Positions 37,280-48,100 of a DNA stretch of 64,000 nucleotides are shown piece after piece. Position numbers and translations under genes: made by a program. The stretch covers positions 406,360,889 to 406,424,888 of the forward strand of contig NC_081408.1 of assembly GCF_030272615.1 (NCBI RefSeq), read 5' to 3'. The stretch's first letter is position 1; each line of letters opens with the position of its first letter. Below the pieces are notes generated by a model that worked only from the letters and a program-made list of their open reading frames with translations, was not told the DNA's origin and made no database searches. Source of the stretch: Cryptomeria japonica (lineage: Eukaryota; Streptophyta; Pinopsida; Cupressales; Cupressaceae).

Positions 37280-38165
37280 TACAACTTTCCATGAGCCATG
37301 ATTTCCTATTTTTCTATCTAGAGCAATAGAGCCCAAGAGGAAATGTAGGGTGACAAGTTATAATCCCCACCTATTGGTAGAGTTGTTTAATGTTCAAATG
37401 AAATATGAGGCAAATGATGTCATTGGCAAATTCTTCATTCCCAATCGCATTCCATTCCATGTTGCTCATTCTCCTTATTATAAAGAGTTTGTGGCAAAGA
37501 TTATACAAGAGGGGCCTTAATATGAGCTACCAAGGAGACCAAACTAAAGACCAAGTCTTGGATAAGAACTATTCTAATATTAGCATGGAGAAATTGAAGG
37601 CTACATGGATCGCATGTTGAAGCAGCATTGTCATGGATGGATGGACAAACATTAGGTTTCATCTATGAATCAAAGCCATGATGACATGTATAGAGGAGCC
37701 TTACTTTCTTAGGGTTGTTGATTGTTCAAGACACCACATGAAACTCAATTATCAATTTCAAATCCTTAGAGATGTTATTGAGGCTAACCTTGAGAATGTG
37801 GTGCAAGTTGTGACAAATGTAGCCAATGTATGCAAAGCAGTAAAAAAGTTGGTTAAGGTAGCACACAAACATATATGGTGGACTCCTTGTTTGTGCATAC
37901 CACGAACAATGTAGTCAACGAAATGTGGAAAATAGAGTGGATCAAATAGGTGGTTCTTGATGCTAGAGATGTGCAAATATTTATCTAATACCACCACACA
38001 TCATATACATTATTTGGGACTTTCTCCAAGAAGGAATTTTTGAAACCTATAAAGACCAAATATGCATCACACTTCATTCTCTTCTAGAGGATGCCTGAGT
38101 TGAAAGAGGCATTGCAAGTAATGGTCACAAAATAGTTTGCAAACTCAATAAATAAATGAAAATGA
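37280..38165 (+). pseudogene. Decayed hAT transposase fragment
   Basis: Reading through frameshifts and stops on plus gives IGKFFIPNRIPFHVAHSPYY and KEFVAKIIQEGP (about 37420-37520), VMDGWTNIRF (about 37632), EEPYFLRVVDCS, NVVQVVTNVANVCKAVKKLV and HIWWTPCLC (37690-37900), then KKEFLKPIKTKYASHFIL (about 38030). These are consecutive parts of the DUF659 region and catalytic core of plant hAT transposases. The BED finger and dimerisation domain are not found and I could not locate ends. It is more decayed than the two complete hAT elements and lacks their introns here. Confidence 0.85.
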
Positions 38166-39968
38166 CTTGATGAAAACTCAATAACTCAAAAAACACTTAA
38201 ATTGTTAAGGACCTAATAATTTGCTCTATTCAACCTTCACCATTTGTGAATGAGAATGAGATGGAATACAACTCCTACTTGTTGATATGAATTTTGTGAC
38301 ACTTCGAACACAAAATAAAGTATTGAATACTCTACCCTCTCTTGAACAAAATCCTCCCAAACCCTGAGTTAAGTGATCATTTGAGATGATTCCAAAGTTT
38401 ATACTGTCAGGTCTTGACGTGTGGATAGACTCAATGGTTCATGTGATTGTTGATAATCCAAGGGGACTTACATAATTGTTCTAGGAGATGATCACTTCAA
38501 AACTAGGAAAATGCCTTATGAGTCTAGTTATAATTTTGAATGATTTTCAATGAAGTGCTTTGCTTACTACTACTAATGACTCATGAAAAAAAATGAAAGA
38601 GGAATAAGGTTTGAGAGATCCTAATCTAATCCTAGAATACAAGAGACGATGAATGACTTAGTGAAACTCAACCATGCTTTGTTTTGCCATACAATGAACA
38701 ACTAGGCAAAGCTAGTGTGGTCTTCTAGGGAAAACAAATGATATTCAAATTACAACTAACAATCATCAACACCATAAAAGGTATGCGCATCAATGAGTGA
38801 GAAGCAATCAAATTTAAGCCTATTTTAAAGGTTCAGACAAACCATGCATTATGTAATGTCCCCTTCTCAGTTCTAGACTGATGGATGAAGTCTTAGCCTA
38901 TTTTGGAAAACTCGTAGGCTAACCAGAGACTAAATTAGGGTTTATGTCTTCAGGAAGTTTTTCAGAGAGGTGTTTGCAGGAGTTATATAGGTTTCTCTCT
39001 AGATTCTTTCTGGGTTTTTCGTGAGCTTCAGGATGGTATAACATGCATTCCAATCAAAGAAGATTTTTCAATTTACTATTTTTAGTAAATTGCGACAGGC
39101 TGATGGTTGTTTGCTTTATAGGGTTTTTCTGGGTTTTTTTGAGAGCTCCAGCGTGGTTTGACACACTATTTTTAGCAATATGCTATTTATAGTAAGTACT
39201 ATTTTTAGCAGTCCTATTTTTGGCAGGGATTTTGCAACTCAGCTCAGATGACTATTTTCTGCAATGCAGTTCAGTACCTTGGCCTCAACTCATTTTGGCA
39301 ATATTCAGTTTTTGGAAGCAAAAGTATTTTTTAATACTTTATTATTCCCCATGGCCTAGGCATAATTTGTGTTGTGACTTCAAGGGGTTGCCATGGTGTT
39401 TTTAATTAAATTATAGCTTAAGGCAAGTTGGACGATTTCTAAGTAAGATTGCCTAAGTTATATTATTATTTATAAGTCATTGTTGAGCACTCACTTTACA
39501 CATTATTGGCAATTTTAATAAGATGACTCTTCTATGATCTTGGACAACTTAGAAAATGGAAATATTATTTTTATCCTGTTTATTTGGCAAAATATTCTAC
39601 CTTCATATTGAGATGCCAAAGTGCAATTTCATCAATATTATTTTATAAGCATTATATTTATCAAAGTGGCGATTAAGGGTGGATGTGACTTGGACAATTT
39701 GGAGAGGTATTGAAATGAAATGCAAGTGAAAAAGGTGAATTTGGGTGCCATGTGAATTTGAATTTGAGCCTCCAAAATCTATAAATAAGAGTGTTGAGCT
39801 CTCATTTGGGTATGCTTGATGAATGATAATGTTATGTTGTTGGAATGGTACCAGAATTGAGCTTCGAAGTTGAGAGCTTCCTAGCAACCATTAGTTTCGT
39901 GCTTGAAAGACAATACCTAGCTGATTATTTGTGACTATCTTACATCTAGAGAGATAGATTGTGCTCAT

Positions 39969-42900
39969 CTAGGTTACCAGGTTTGCCCCTGGGTCACCCT
40001 GGTACGGGTCCGGGTTTGACCGGGTCCATGGTATGGGTCCAGTTCGACTAGGGTTCGAAAAACCCAGAGTGGGTTCGACCCTGGTCGAACCTAGTCAAAC
40101 CCGAGCGGACCCAGTCGAACCCGGGCAGTTGGGCGACCTGTAATGTCAAAAAACATTGCAAAATTAAAAAAAAATTCAAATCCACCTTGTAAAAAGTGAA
40201 AATTATAACCTAAAATTGACTTCTAAAACATTTTTTTGACTCATTTCACCTCATTTGTGTTGCAAACAAAAGTTTTATGAGAGCAGGTTGAAGAAAGGGT
40301 GAACAAAATTTGGCTTCCAAGATCAAAGAGGAGGAGTTGAAGACTGAATTTTGAAGCTTCAACAAGTGTTGCAGCATCATTTCCATACATTTTCAAGCTT
40401 CCATTGGCTGCAAGAGGTAGGTTTTTAAACATTTTTTTCCAACTATTTTTGTTTCACAAATTGTCAAACATGAAACTTGAATTTTTTTTCATTATTTAGT
40501 TTTTGCTTTTGAATATGTTTATATTATTTCTTGCCATAGGAACTAGAATTGCATCTACATCTTCCTCCATTGGCAATGAACAAATAATTGCAAAACAAAG
40601 AAATGATCCAAATTCTCCCTTATGGAAATATGTGGACACTATAAAACAACTTCCTGGAGGTGGGGGATTCTGTTGGAAATGCCATGGATGTGATATTGAA
40701 TGTAATAGTTCATATTATCGGGTGGTAGGCCATTTGTGTGGAATAAAAGGAAGAGGCATCAAAAAATGCCTTGGAAAAAATGGTAAACCTATACCAGATG
40801 AGACAGTGATGAAATATATTAGGGAGCATGAGGCGGCAGAAGAGAGGGAAGCCCGTAGATTGAACCAAACCGCATCAAAGAAAACAAAGGGAATGTAAGA
40901 CTCTTCTAATCCCACTATTGTAGTAGAAGACCACCCCTTCTTTGCCACAAATGAACCTCAAAGTGAACCACCCTTGACATGTAAAAGAACAAAGGGGACT
41001 TTAGAAACCGTATTCCAAAATGAGAGTAGAGACAATGCTAACGAAGATATAGTAAGGTGCATTTATGCAAATGGGTTGTCATTCAATGTTGTTTGCTCCC
41101 CATATTGGAAGCAAATGATAAAAATGGTTAATGAGGCTCCAAAAGGGTATAAGGGCCCCGGTTATGAGAAGGTACATGGAACATTATTGGAGAAAGAGGT
41201 GAAGAGGGTTGAAGATGCATTGAAACCCATAAGGGATTCATGGGTTGAGATAGGTTTAACAATTGTTTCAGATGGGTGGAAAGATGCTAAAAACTATCCC
41301 TTGATCAATGTCATAGCAGTGCCCCCTAAAGGAGCAATGTTTTTGAGAGCTGCGGATTGTGAGGGCCAAATAAAAGATGGCCAATTTATTGCAGAAATTC
41401 TCGTCTCTGCCATTGAGTCTGTGGAATCCCGCAATGTTGTCCAAGTCATAACGGACAATGCAAATAATTGTAGAGCTGCTGGTTTGTTGGTTGAGCAACG
41501 TTATGATCACATCTTTTGGACACCTTGTGTGGTACATTCACTCAATCTTATGCTACAAAGGATTGGGAAAAAAATAAAACGGATCAGAGATGTGTATGCA
41601 GAGGCTGAGGACATCCAGATGTTCATCACAAACCACCACATTTCTCAAGGGATTTTTAGAACCTATTCGAATTTGGAGTTATTGAAGGTAAGTGAAATAG
41701 TAATTTAATTTTACATTTTCTGATTTTTTTTAATTTTCAATGTTCATAATATCATTGTGTAAGCTATATTGTGTATTCTTCTTTAAAGTTTGGCTTTATT
41801 TTTTAATCATTTGGCATTAATTTGTGTTATAGGTTGCCGAGACCCATTTTGCATCAAACACAATCATCTTAAGACGACTTGTGAAAGTTAGAGTGGCACT
41901 ATGCAATATGGTGATCAACACCAATTGGACTGTATGGAAGCAAAGTAGCACTGAGAGGGCAGAAAAAATTAGGGATAGAATATTGAGTGAGAAATGGTGG
42001 GATCTTGTTACATATCTCCTAAGTATCACTGAGCCCATCATGAGCATGATTCGCTATACAGACATGGATAGGCCTTGCATAGGTGAGATTTACGATGGCA
42101 TTGACTCAATGCTTGAAAAAATAAAGGTCACTATAAATGAAAAAGAGAATGATCCTTAGGAGAAATTCTTCAAAGAACTAGAAGTAATTATTGTAGAAAG
42201 GTGGAATAAGATGACCAATCCTTTGCACCTTCTTGCCTATGCCTTGACACCTAAGTACTATAGCAATCAGTTTCTTGATAAACCAGGAAGGATTCCACCA
42301 TGGAGAGATCTAGAAGTATCTGATGGGTACAAGGCAACATTTCTTAGACTATATCCCGATGATGATTTGCGAGATGTTGTTACAAATGAGTTCATATAAT
42401 TCGTAAATGGGAATGGTCTAAGTGTTGATGCACTTTGTCATAGATCCAAGAAGGATGCTCATAGCTGGTGGTACTTCCATGGCACATGCTTCCAACACCT
42501 ACAACCCCTCGCTATAAAAGTTTTATCACAAGTAAGTTTAATTAATTAAAATTTTAAATTTACAAGTTTTAGTTTATTTATAGTTTACTTTGTCTTCATA
42601 GGTTGCTAGTAATTTTATTTTTATTAATGTATAACTTTAATTGTTTACTTTGTCTTCATAGGTTGCTAGTTCATTTGCTTCAGAAAGAAATTGGAGCACA
42701 TACTCTTTCATTGACTCTGTAAAGCGCAATAGGTTGCTATCAAAAAGAGTGGAGAATTTAGTATATGTGCATTCCAACCTATGTCTTCTTTCACACAAAC
42801 AATATGACTACACACAAGGGGAAACAAAGATGTGGGATATAGAGCCAGAGCATACTGATTTGGATGCTCCTGCTTCTCAGCTTCTTGCATTGACACTTGA

Positions 42901-43345
42901 TGACTCAGAAATTGAGCCAGCTTATAGTGCAAGTGCAAGTGGCATTGGCTCATCTAATGTCAATGTCAATGAGGAGGAGGAGGAGGAGGAGGAGGAATTA
43001 GATGATCCATTTGATGATTAAACTTTAAGTTTATATTGTTGAAAGTTGAAACAATGATACTTGAATATTTTGTCATTTTGATATTAAACTTGATGTATAT
43101 GATGCTATTATGGTATGATCATGATGCTATGATTACAAGTTTATGTTTTTTTTTGTTGTTTATATGATGCTATGTGACATGCAAATTTTAATTCATGCTT
43201 ATAGGCTTCACAAATATCAATATATATATAAAATTTCACATGTTTTTATACTAACGAACCCAAACCCCTTTTCAAAATTTTGTCGTACTGGCGTACTGGG
43301 TTCTTCGAACCCGAACCCGTGCCTGAACCCAAACCGACAATCTAG
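39969..43345 (+). mobile_element. hAT DNA transposon, element 1 (TSD GTGCTCAT)
   Basis: GTGCTCAT flanks the element directly at 39961-39968 and 43346-43353. Ends are CTAGGTTACCAGGTTTG and, inverted from the right, CTAGATTGTCGGTTTGG, a typical short imperfect hAT inverted repeat. Subterminal regions are dense in CGAACCC / GGGTTCGA words on both sides (40010-40135 and 43255-43332), unlike the AT-rich surroundings. At 3.4 kb with one transposase gene inside, it is structurally complete. Confidence 0.95.
40417..43021 (+). pseudogene. hAT transposase of element 1 (three in-frame stops)
   Basis: A 5' intron (AGAG|GTAGG at 40417 to CCATAG at 40539) leads into the BED zinc finger (FCWKCHGCD, then HLCGIKGRGIKKC). 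After a TAA at 40896-40898 the same frame continues with YANGLSFNVVCSPYW, the DUF659 core IVSDGWKDAKNYPLINV, VQVITDNANNCRAAG and DHIFWTPCVVHSLNLML, up to a donor GTAAGT (about 41689). Intron 2 ends GTTATAG at 41832. The next exon has stops at 42157 and 42397. Intron 3 (from about 42532) leads to the dimerisation exon (42662-43021; SSFASERNWSTYSFIDSVKRNRL), which ends in a Glu run. Exon order and splice sites are intact, but the stops imply it is no longer active. Confidence 0.92.
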
Positions 43346-44847
43346 GTGCTCATCGAAGAGATTCAGAGATTTTCAGTTTTGGTGTGTTGGGTGTGTTTCC
43401 AATTTGCTGGTTTTTGGAGTGGCTGTAGGTGATTTTCAGTCATATCTTCTTGCTCAAGTGACTATTTGTTCTGGGTAATAGCACGTTGGAAGCCTCTCTG
43501 CAGAGTGATTCATCAACTGGAGGCTCGTGTCAAGTGGTTTGGTTTGCATTTTTCTCTTGCTGATCAAACTTCCCTGCTGGCCGTACATTTCTAGCCAACC
43601 CTAGGACAATGTGCAACTTTTTCAGTGGTGATTGGGTTGTTGAGCTGGGGGTCTGATCGCCTATCCTCTAGCTTTCATTTGCCACCGGTTTGGAGCTGTT
43701 TGGTGGAGTTTTGAGTGAGTTGTGTGCATTTCTTTGTTGCTGGTTCATTTTTAGTGTTGTTGATAGTTTCATTTCAGTTTGATTAAGTGTGTATTTGGGT
43801 TGCAATTTCAGTGTTATCCATTGTAATCTCTAGTAGAACTTTCCTTCTATTAGAGTTGATATTTCTCTTGTTCTGACAGTAGTTGCAGGATTCATTATTG
43901 TAAGATTGTTTCAGTACTACTGATCAATCCCTTTGCTGCAATTTATTTGTATCCCCCACTGTATAAGTGGAAGAGGCTGGCCATGTCGCCTATCATTGTT
44001 TGTAATGTTGTCCTCCCACTGAATAAGCGGTGGAGTTGATAGTAATCTTCATTTCCAGTCCCCCGCTGCATAAGCAGTAGAGTGATTGTTGTTTTAGTTG
44101 TTTGGTTTGTTCCTAGTTGGTTTACCGCCAAGAAGTTTCAGAATTTCCATCACTCGTTGTATAAGCAGAAGGGGTTGGCTTGATGCCCAAGTATTGTAAT
44201 AATTTTTTAGTATTTTGCAACTAACTATCCCCTCAACATTGTATGCTCTCACCTTCCCAGATTGGGCACTTGGTAAAAGTGGAAGGGTTGCAATTTTCAG
44301 AATTATTGTATTTTTCGTTGCTAACCCTAACGGGTCCTTGTTGTGTTGTAAACTGCTAAATTTCAAAAAAAATTATGGGGATATTACACATTACAACTTA
44401 TAATCAACAAATTGTAAATGGTATGAGCATACGAGTTTCACAATGAATCATCTACGATAACTTTCATTCAACTAAAATAACTTAAGCAAATCTAAATGAC
44501 TTGGAAAGATTGAAAACCATGCAAATACTCCAAGATAGCATATAAAACCACCAAACTTCAATGTCTTATATCAATTTGGCAGCACTATAGCAACAATTCT
44601 CCAAAGTCTCTTATGAAATACAAATGAAATGAGCAAGGCTTATATAGAGTTCAAAATACAACTCAAGGGCCAAGATTAATACACCTAAACCCTAATTAGG
44701 GTTTGTTACAACCAAATACCTAATTAGCAACTTTATTAACTATCGGCCAATGAGAAATGAACAACTCTCTTGGCACAAACTATGAGGATGTATCCACCAA
44801 TAAGAAAATTTGATGCCACCTAGGACCGTAACAAACTATCATCTAGA

Positions 44848-44874
44848 AGTTTGTTCCCCTTATCCCTTTCTCTA
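44848..44874 (-). promoter_or_regulatory. Polypurine tract of the copy C element
   Basis: The minus strand reads TAGAGAAAGGGATAAGGGGA followed by ACAAACTTC, and its first three bases are the stop codon of the ORF. Position and composition fit a plus-strand primer directly before a 3' LTR. Confidence 0.7.
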
Positions 44875-47800
44875 CCAGCTAATTTTGATGAATTTGGACT
44901 TAATGATGTCGAGCTTTTCCATTGGTACAGTTGGCATGATCTCCAATTTGTTCTCCATGAATGCTAAGTCAACCAAGGATGAAGAAAATACTTTCTCCCA
45001 ATCAAGTCCTAAGTCTTGAATGTTGCTCACAAGTGTCATGAGTGATTGAATATCATCTAGATGCTCCTTTGAAATTGCTTTTGTAGGCCTAAAGAAGATG
45101 CATATCACCCTTTCCATCAACTTATCAATAGTCACATCTTCATCCTCTTTCACTCCTCCAAGTATCACTTCAGTTGTGATGAGGACTCTATCATGTATAC
45201 CTTTGATCATTTCCTCAACTCGTATGCAATCTCTATTGATTTCCTCAAACATATCCTTCCTCATCTTTAGTATGCAATACCATCTATAAAATTCACATGC
45301 TTAGCAAACTTCCATCACTCCACCATCCACTAAGGTTTGTTTAGGGATTTCCATCAGTACCTATAGTCGTGGAATGGTTAGCTCCTTGACATTGTTGAAT
45401 TCCTCATAGGAGGTAACTAGAACTTGAATCCTGTATTGGATAGAAGTGACTCTCTCAAAAATGTGTACCAATTCACCAACAAATTCATTTGCCTTAGTAA
45501 AGGCATTATCTATCCATCTCTTCACAACCTAGGATGTTGTTCTCATTCCTTCCAAATCTTGGATGAACTCTGATGGAAGCAACGTTGGGGAAATGAATGA
45601 AGCATCGGCCTGCTGCACTGGCTTTGTGAGTTGTTGAACATAACCCCTTAGGACATCTAATTCCTTTTCTAGCTACCTATTATCTTCCTATACAATCTTT
45701 AGTCTATCCAAGATTTCCTTTACACAATCATTCAACTCTTCACTCTCTTGTCCGAATGTAGTAGGCCCTAAATCAATAGTTTCTACATCATATTCATTAG
45801 GAGAGATCTCATCTTCAGCTTTATCCACCGTTGGAGTAGCTATTTGCAATGTGCAAGTTCCTGCACTATCCCTTGTGATCTTAGAGAGTTTTAGTAGCTT
45901 TCTTTTTCTCAACTATTTTTCCGATTCTCTCCAAGAAACTCTCCAAGTCATCTATTGTATCCTCTTTAACTACTATTACCTCTTTAGTCATTCTATCTTG
46001 CAGCCATGCAGGGATAGTTGATTTCTCTTCTCTCTCTTCCAATTCTATAGGTCCTTGATATTATTAAGGAGGAGACTTCCTTCCTTCATTCACATCTTCA
46101 TCCATGATGTTAGTATCTTCATTCATTACAGCTATATCATCTACAATTTGTGCTAGCACAACTGGATTAACTTTTGGTGGAAATCTTATTTCTTGGGCTG
46201 CTCTTCTGCTTCTATTATCCTATATTGTGGACTCCAATGATTTATTCACACTTTGGCCTTCACTTTTCCTTAATAATTAACTTTCCATGATAGATGCCCA
46301 GTTCATAGTACTATCTTGAAGAGATGAAGTGCTAGTGGAAGGATGATCTGCACTAGTCTTTTGTCTCTTTTGCCTTGATCCTTCCTTGTGACTTTCTTTC
46401 CTTTTAGACCCCATAGGATGAGAGGTTTGGGCCACCCCTTCCCCAAATCCCATGCTCTTTGTCTCTTCAACAGATGATTGAGAATCCAAATTTCCCATCA
46501 TATCTTATGTCTATTGTGCATTTTGTTCTTTTAGCTTCTTAACTTGTATATCGTCCACCTTTGTGTGTATTTTAGGACAGGTTTCATCACTTCTTCCAAT
46601 TCGGTGATTTCCATTTCTTTCCAATTAACTTGTATCTCTTTTTCCTTCTCCTGTTCAAAGGCATGTTGGAGGCGCCTTCCATCATCTTGCACTTGATCCA
46701 AAATGGGAAACAACCTGCAAGTCCTTATGATATCGATGGGGAGTCGGGAAAACATCTTTCTCTTAACTTCAGAGTCATACTTAGCATCCATCCAGTAGTC
46801 CTCGAGATGTGGTTTATGTTTGTGCCTGCCTTCATTTATCCTCCTTATATTATCATATGGATCAAAGTTTGTCTGTGGTAGATAGATAACAAGAGGGTAA
46901 AGCTTCAGCTCTTCTTCTGATTTTTCAGCAACTTGTATTGATGGGCACATCTCCACTTATCATCCAATAGTGATTGGAAAAGGTATTGCAGCCTTGTTTC
47001 TATTCTTTTGGATCTTGTCAAATGAAACCAATTTCCTCAAGAGCTCCAATAACACCATCTTATCAGTCTGGTACCTTGGAAGCTTGTTTGGAGAGGATGA
47101 ACACCCTTGAACTCTTATGAATGTGAACTTGGGGTATTGGATGAGCCAAGCTCCATACTTCTTCACTAGATCCTTCACTGGTTGAGACAACCTTTGATGA
47201 ATACCTCCTTTTAAGGTCCTTGCTATATGCATGGAAAAGCATCATTGCGTCCTAAAGTGCATCGTGTTGTGGATACCATTCACATACTCTTATTTCTCCT
47301 TTGTTGCTTCCAATTGGACCTCGGTATGTCAATTCCTCGTATCTATAGGACCTCGCTAATAATGAGTAGACAACATACGAGTTCATGTAGAATTGATTGG
47401 AATGCTCTAGTCTTTTCAATTGTTAATCAATATCATTACTTAGGATTCTTGCCCAATTGACCATATCATCATTAGTTGTCACTGCTTCCACATAGTAGAA
47501 CATCCAAGTCTCAAAGTATGATGATTGAGGACACCCCATGATTTGATTTAGCAATGTGATCAAATCTCCATATTCTTCCTTAAAGTCTGATCCGTGGAGT
47601 CTCTTAAGCATCTTGGAGTGATGTGGTCTAGGCTTATATATCCAAAACTTGTTGATGATTTCCAAGCATTTCTCAGGGTCTTCATCATATATCATTTGTA
47701 CTCCTTTGTTTTTATAGACCATCTTGTTGTGATCAGGTATATCAAATGTTTCATAGATGGCTGTCTTTGATAGATATGCCAATACCTTGCCATCGAGAGC

Positions 47801-48100
47801 CACTATTTGCCTTGACTCGCCATTGTAATGTTTTGCACACTCAACTATGAGCTCATTGCATTGAATAGCCTGAACGAATCCAACTGCTTGCACTATGCCA
47901 TTCTTGATCATCTTCCTTGACACACCGGAGGGATTACTCCTATAGAGAGGTCCTCGAAATTTCTCCATATTGAACTTCCCAAGATTGATATCTCCAACAT
48001 TCGCCCAATGCGAGACAATCTTTGATTCCGGAAGCATGCCTTTTGAGTCCTCCTTAATTTGTGCTTGTCTAGATACTCCTCTGGTCTTTGGGGCTGACAT
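44872..48100 (-). pseudogene. Family U ORF, copy C (most complete copy)
   Basis: Starts MSAPKTRGVSRQAQIKEDSK at 48100 and is open for 225 residues, through GMLPESKIVSHW, MIKNGIVQAVGFVQAIQC, RPHHSKMLKR and ETWMFYYVEA. After a stop the FYMNSYVVY motif (about 47385), RYQTDKMVLLEL (about 47060), EMCPSIQVAEKSEEELKLYP (46956), PVLKYTQRW, a basic stretch KRKESHKEGSRQKRQK, LLKLSKITRD and a helical C-terminal region (45264-44872) follow. Total about 1070 residues. Copies A, B and D align to it piece by piece. I see no known retroelement or host domain. The basic cluster suggests nuclear entry and the C-terminal third looks coiled-coil. It is in sense orientation between LTRs, so the element's own promoter would drive it. 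Confidence 0.75.

Larger units (their letters stand above)
38852..44388 (+). mobile_element. Solo LTR, family R, copy 2 (TSD CATTA), carrying a nested hAT
   Basis: Starts TGTAATGTCCCCTTCTCA and ends GGGGATATTACA, flanked by CATTA on both sides (38847-38851 and 44389-44393). Without the nested hAT it is about 2.15 kb. It resembles the solo LTR at 20057-21943 at both ends, in the ACTATTTTTAGTAA palindromes (39071-39090 and relatives to 39200) and in a series of CCCRCTGCATAAGCRGWAGAG repeats (about 43955, 44013, 44060, 44150). The right part shares TGTATGCTCTCACCTT with the composite repeat near 13740. Confidence 0.88.
38280..44847 (-). repeat. 3' LTR of the copy C element, split in two
   Basis: The two parts (44847-44389 and 38851-38280) join across a duplicated CATTA and together match the LTR at 50214-51395. 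The first part has AAACCCTAATTAGGG (44687-44701) and the TATA box CTCTATATAAG (44638-44648, minus). The second part carries ACAAAATAAAGTATTGAATACTC and the terminal (plus) TGTTGATATG at 38280, as in the other copies. Confidence 0.72.

Noticed and set aside
38852-44388. A single 5.5-kb LTR element with hAT-like coding content
   Set aside because: The hAT has its own 8-bp duplication and inverted ends; removing it leaves one LTR-like block related to 20057-21943.
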